DNA from: Pollenia angustigena
Taxonomy: Eukaryota > Arthropoda > Insecta > Diptera > Polleniidae
Reading direction: 5' to 3'
NCBI GenBank assembly: GCA_930367215.1
Contig: OV884057.1
Location: 265,378,339-265,442,338, forward strand
Length of the DNA stretch: 64,000 nt
Made by a program: the position numbers and the translations under genes. This document shows positions 60,853-64,000 of the stretch, in pieces (the stretch's first letter is position 1; each line of letters starts with the position of its first letter). The notes under the pieces are model-generated. The model saw nothing but the letters and a program-made list of their open reading frames with translations, did no database searches and was not told the origin of the DNA.

Positions 60853-61188
60853 AGAAATGCTATATGGAACTCCCTGCGGGAAAAAGGTGTCCCGGAGAAA
60901 ATAATAAATTTAATTCGCGAACTGTATGCTAATGCAGAGTGCACTGTTCGATTCAAAGGGAAACATAATGAAAAATTCTCCATACAAAGAGGTGTAAGAC
61001 AAGGATGAGTTTTATCACCACTTCTATTTACTGTCGTGCTCGATAGCATCCTCTCTAAAACAAATGCTGAACTCCCCGATGGCGTACAATTGCGCCCTCA
61101 CCAAAGACTCAACGATCTGGACTATGCCGTCGACATATGTTTTCTAATTGAAAATGCCGATAAGGTGGGTTTACGTGTTAATGTTTAA
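60853..61188 (+). pseudogene. RTE-like reverse transcriptase fragment
   Basis: The frame reads RNAIWNSLREKGVPEKIINL, then IRELYANAECTVRF, IQRGVRQG, a stop in place of Cys, VLSPLLFTVVLD, then LNDLDYAVDICFL, where the catalytic YADD-like motif is changed to YAVD, and ends VGLRVNV-stop. The order of blocks is that of the RT palm of RTE-type non-LTR elements. Both the stop and the lost Asp make it dead. Upstream and downstream parts are missing. Confidence 0.8.
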
Positions 61189-61977
61189 AAAAAGCTTATG
61201 AGACCAATAACACTGTGCATGAAATTGACACTTTTTTGTCGTGACAAGCCGGGCACATGGCGTTTTAACATAATTCGGGGACGCTGAATCCAGTGGTGCC
61301 CGCGGTTTTTTCAGATTGGCTCTGGTTTTCGAGATATACCGTTATTTCGAAAATGGAGGAGGTTGCTCAACATACATATATTCGCGTAACTCAAAAACGG
61401 TTTAGTTTATTGAAATTACTAAAAAAACCGAAATTCCGCAATAAAATTTCATTTCAGAAAAGTAAAACTCTTTTTCTAATATGAGTAGTCGTTATTAAAA
61501 CATAATTTTTTTTTTTGAAAAAAACAAATAAATTTTTTTATCAAAATTTCGAAATTTTTGTTTTTTAAAAATTCATTAAAAATGCAGCATTAATTTAAGA
61601 ATTTCATAAAACGCAATATTTGTATGGGCGCCCCCTAAGGGATGGTGATAAAGGGAAATTATAATTTGAGAAAATGTTAAGAACAAAAAACTAATGGAGG
61701 TCAGTCATACATCTTATCCCACTAGGATAGGCCTGCCATACGTCCTGGTTTTCCAGGATTGTCCTGGTTTTAGACTACTTTTCCTGGTGTCCTGGTCCAC
61801 TATTAATTTGTCCTGGTTTTTTGTACAGGTCAAGACAAACAAATTTGTTTTTTGCTTTAGTTGTTAACAAAGGTTAAGATTTCTGTTATAACACTGCTAG
61901 CATAAGGTAACTGTATAAAGAACTTTAATTAAATTCAACTGTTATCTGGTGTAAAGCTGGTAAAAGCTGTCAATAAT
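61189..61977. other. Gene-free stretch
   Basis: gtcctggtttt words repeat five times at 61750-61830, which may be the end of another element. No gene is supported. Confidence 0.4.
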
Positions 61978-62512
61978 AGCTCTGTTTCTTTACTCTACTT
62001 TGGGATCCCTCGGGATCCCAATTTGCACGAAAAGCGTTCCCGTACTTTTAATTTGTGTAAATGAGAGCGGATTTGAGAGAATAAAATTCTTCTTCTTCTT
62101 GCACGAAACAGCCCAGACTTTTTCTTCGTGCAAATTGTGTAAATTGTCAAACAGCTGTAAAAAATCATGAACCAAATTTTGGAAAACGTGTTGTGGAGTA
62201 AAATAATGTACTTAAATATAAAGTTGTATGTTTAAATATTAGGAAAACATAATGTTAGTTATTGTAAAAGTGTTTGTTTTGTTTAATTTTTGATAAAATT
62301 AGTTTATTTCTACAGACAATATACAATTTTTCAAAAGTGGCATAAAATTGTATCGTTTTGTAAGGACTGTCAAAACAATGACTTTTTATTTTGTGCTTTA
62401 AATATGGTTTTTTCTGTTCCCGTACTTTTGTGTAATTTTGTCTCTTTATGAGAGAAATTTATGCTTGCTCTCATTTTCACGAACTTTACCCAAAAAGTAA
62501 AGAAACAGAGCT
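61978..62512. mobile_element. MITE with AGCTCTGTTTCTTTACT ends
   Basis: The 17-bp ends are perfect inverted copies. AAT adjoins both sides; if the first base is counted differently the duplication is TA. A second inverted pair, gttcccgtactttt, lies inside near 62037 and 62417 in the same direction. Non-coding. Confidence 0.7.
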
Positions 62513-62555
62513 AATATTAGATGATAGCCAATCCTCTTTCAAATATTGTTTCAAC

Positions 62556-63272
62556 CAGGGACCGAAAATAACAGTTATATTGGAATTTTAAAACAAAAAA
62601 AGCATATAGAATTTAATGTCGAAAAACTGATTCAAGTATACCATATTGTTCCTCATGCACTTGTCAATGATAAAATATATTGATTTTTATAATTTTGATT
62701 TTTATATTTTAGATCAAACTTAACAGTTATTTTTTGATTTTTATTTTTTTGAACAAAAATAACTGTTATTTTTTGATTTTTATTTTTTCGATAAAAAATA
62801 ACAGTTATTTTTTGATATTTATTTTTTTGAACAAAAATAACAGTTATTTTTTGATTTTTATTTTTTCGAGCAAAAATAAAAGTTATTCTCTAAATAAATG
62901 TACGTGATTTAATAATTTGTTGACTTTAAATTTTTATTTTAGTGTGTAATTATCATTGGAATTCCTAATGCACATTAAAATAATTATTAAAGTCATCTAA
63001 ATTATTAAAACACGTAAATTTATTTCGAGAATAACCTTTAATTTTGCTCGAAAAAATAAAAATCAAATAATAACTGTTATTTTTGTTCAAAATATAAAAA
63101 TCAAAAAATAACTGTTATTTTTGCTCAAAAAAATAAAAATCAAAAAATAACAGTTATTTTTGTTCAAAAAAATAAAAATCAAAAAATAACTGTTATTTTT
63201 GCTCAAAAAAATCAAAAAATAACAGTTATCATCTGACTTTTATGAAAAAATGCATAACTGTTACGGTCCCTG
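62556..63272. mobile_element. hAT-like palindromic element built from AACAGTTATT repeats
   Basis: CAGGGACCG ends (inverted at the right) are flanked by the perfect duplication GTTTCAAC (62548-62555, 63273-63280). Both arms are arrays of aataacagttattttttgat, about 30-40 bp apart, in opposite order around a centre near 62960. No coding content. Confidence 0.9.
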
Positions 63273-63280
63273 GTTTCAAC

Positions 63281-63932
63281 TAGTGGCTGTAAAAAGTTAT
63301 ACCGTGTAAACAACTTTTATAAGTAATCGAAAACCGATAACAAATTGCTTTCTCTAAGGCAGCCCATACACGTTTCAATTCAATTGTCAACTGAGTCGGT
63401 CGTTGTCTAAATCAAAGCGTGTATGGCTTAGTAAATTGAATAGTTTGACAGTTGTCGAGTTGGTTGAAGAATAATCAAAAGAGTTTGATTTTTTTCAAGT
63501 TGAGTACTTAGTCTGCTCAATGGACTAAAGAAAGAAACTCGTTGAAGACTGAAACACTGGAGAGTATAATTCAATGTAAGTTTGATTTTAATATGACATG
63601 ATGCCTGTTTTATAACTGTATCAAAGACCGAAATGCAGTTCTAGAAAAAGTGCAATCTTCTGAAAATTCTTTTAGTTTAGAACATTTTAAGCTCAACTTT
63701 TTATTATTTTTCATCGTTTTTATGTACATGAAGTACACGTTAATTTTTTTCTATATATTGTTGGATTTAAAAATAAAAACTGGATGGTTTTTACATATCG
63801 CACCCTAAATACTAAACTGTAACAATTCTTAAAATTTCAGGAGAGCCAAAAAACAATTTATGTAAAAATGGTGCTTAAAAGGGTATTCACGTCACAAGTT
63901 GCACCCTTGCAAAAAAGCAAAAGTGCACAAAT
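63281..63932. other. Gene-free stretch
   Basis: A short inverted pair, agcccatacacg (63361) and cgtgtatggctt (63419), may be a small MITE. Otherwise nothing is supported. Confidence 0.4.
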
Positions 63933-63994
63933 ATAACAACAACCACACAGACAATTAGTTGGGCGTAAATAATTGTCTTTGTGGTTGTTGTTAT
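63933..63994. repeat. Hairpin at the window end
   Basis: ataacaacaaccacacagac and the inverted right arm form a 25-bp stem with one mismatch and a 12-nt loop. It may be a complete tiny MITE or the end of an element. Confidence 0.7.
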
Positions 63995-64000
63995 GTTTTT

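Noticed and set aside
1..64000. LTR retrotransposon or endogenous retrovirus
   Set aside because: No long direct terminal repeats, primer-binding site, protease or LTR-type RT motif was seen.

Overview
The window looks like insect nuclear DNA from a fly with an AT-rich, repeat-laden genome (a calyptrate such as a blow fly or house fly is my guess). It holds one recognisable host gene. Three exons on the + strand encode the C-terminal part of a class II POU/homeodomain transcription factor of the nubbin/Pdm type: a 45-nt microexon at 5357-5401, a large exon at 12869-14189 carrying the Ser/Gln-rich region and the POU-specific domain, and a last exon at 16715-17006 carrying the POU homeodomain and stop. 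Splice signals and codon phase agree across all three. The promoter and N-terminal exons lie upstream of the window. No second host gene is supported in the 47 kb after the stop.

Everything else with a recognisable structure is transposable-element DNA, mostly non-autonomous and nested. Left part (1-8.3 kb, in an intron): a dead Tc1-like element split by a foldback element with 82-bp tandem repeats, and a piggyBac-like element with TTAA ends inside an older inverted-repeat element. Middle (17.9-34.9 kb): a decayed mariner-like transposase just after the POU gene, small hairpin MITEs, a CACAG-unrelated hAT-like pair, tRNA-derived SINE-like units, and the end of an uncharacterised multi-copy insect protein. 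At 35.2-41.3 kb is a five-level nest: a Harbinger-like element (TTA target duplication) contains an hAT-like element (8-bp duplication), which contains a foldback element (9-bp duplication), which contains a mariner-like element with DD41D spacing (TA), which is split by a 1.6-kb element with CACAG ends that carries duplicated tRNA-like units. At 45.5-48.6 kb a Harbinger-type foldback MITE contains an hAT-like element, which contains a 5'-truncated non-LTR retrotransposon. Right part (51-64 kb): three more hAT-like elements, one with a 9-bp-duplication foldback inside it, another block of the 82-bp repeat, an RTE-like reverse transcriptase fragment and terminal hairpins.

The most unusual signal is the 82-bp repeat with a GC-rich CCGGCC-TTC-GGCCGG core. 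It occurs at four places and lies inside foldback elements whose terminal repeats are unrelated in sequence. The element borders were called by eye from paired terminal repeats and flanking duplications. Superfamily names follow from those two traits and not from a transposase, except where one is stated. No intact transposase or reverse transcriptase is present in the window.
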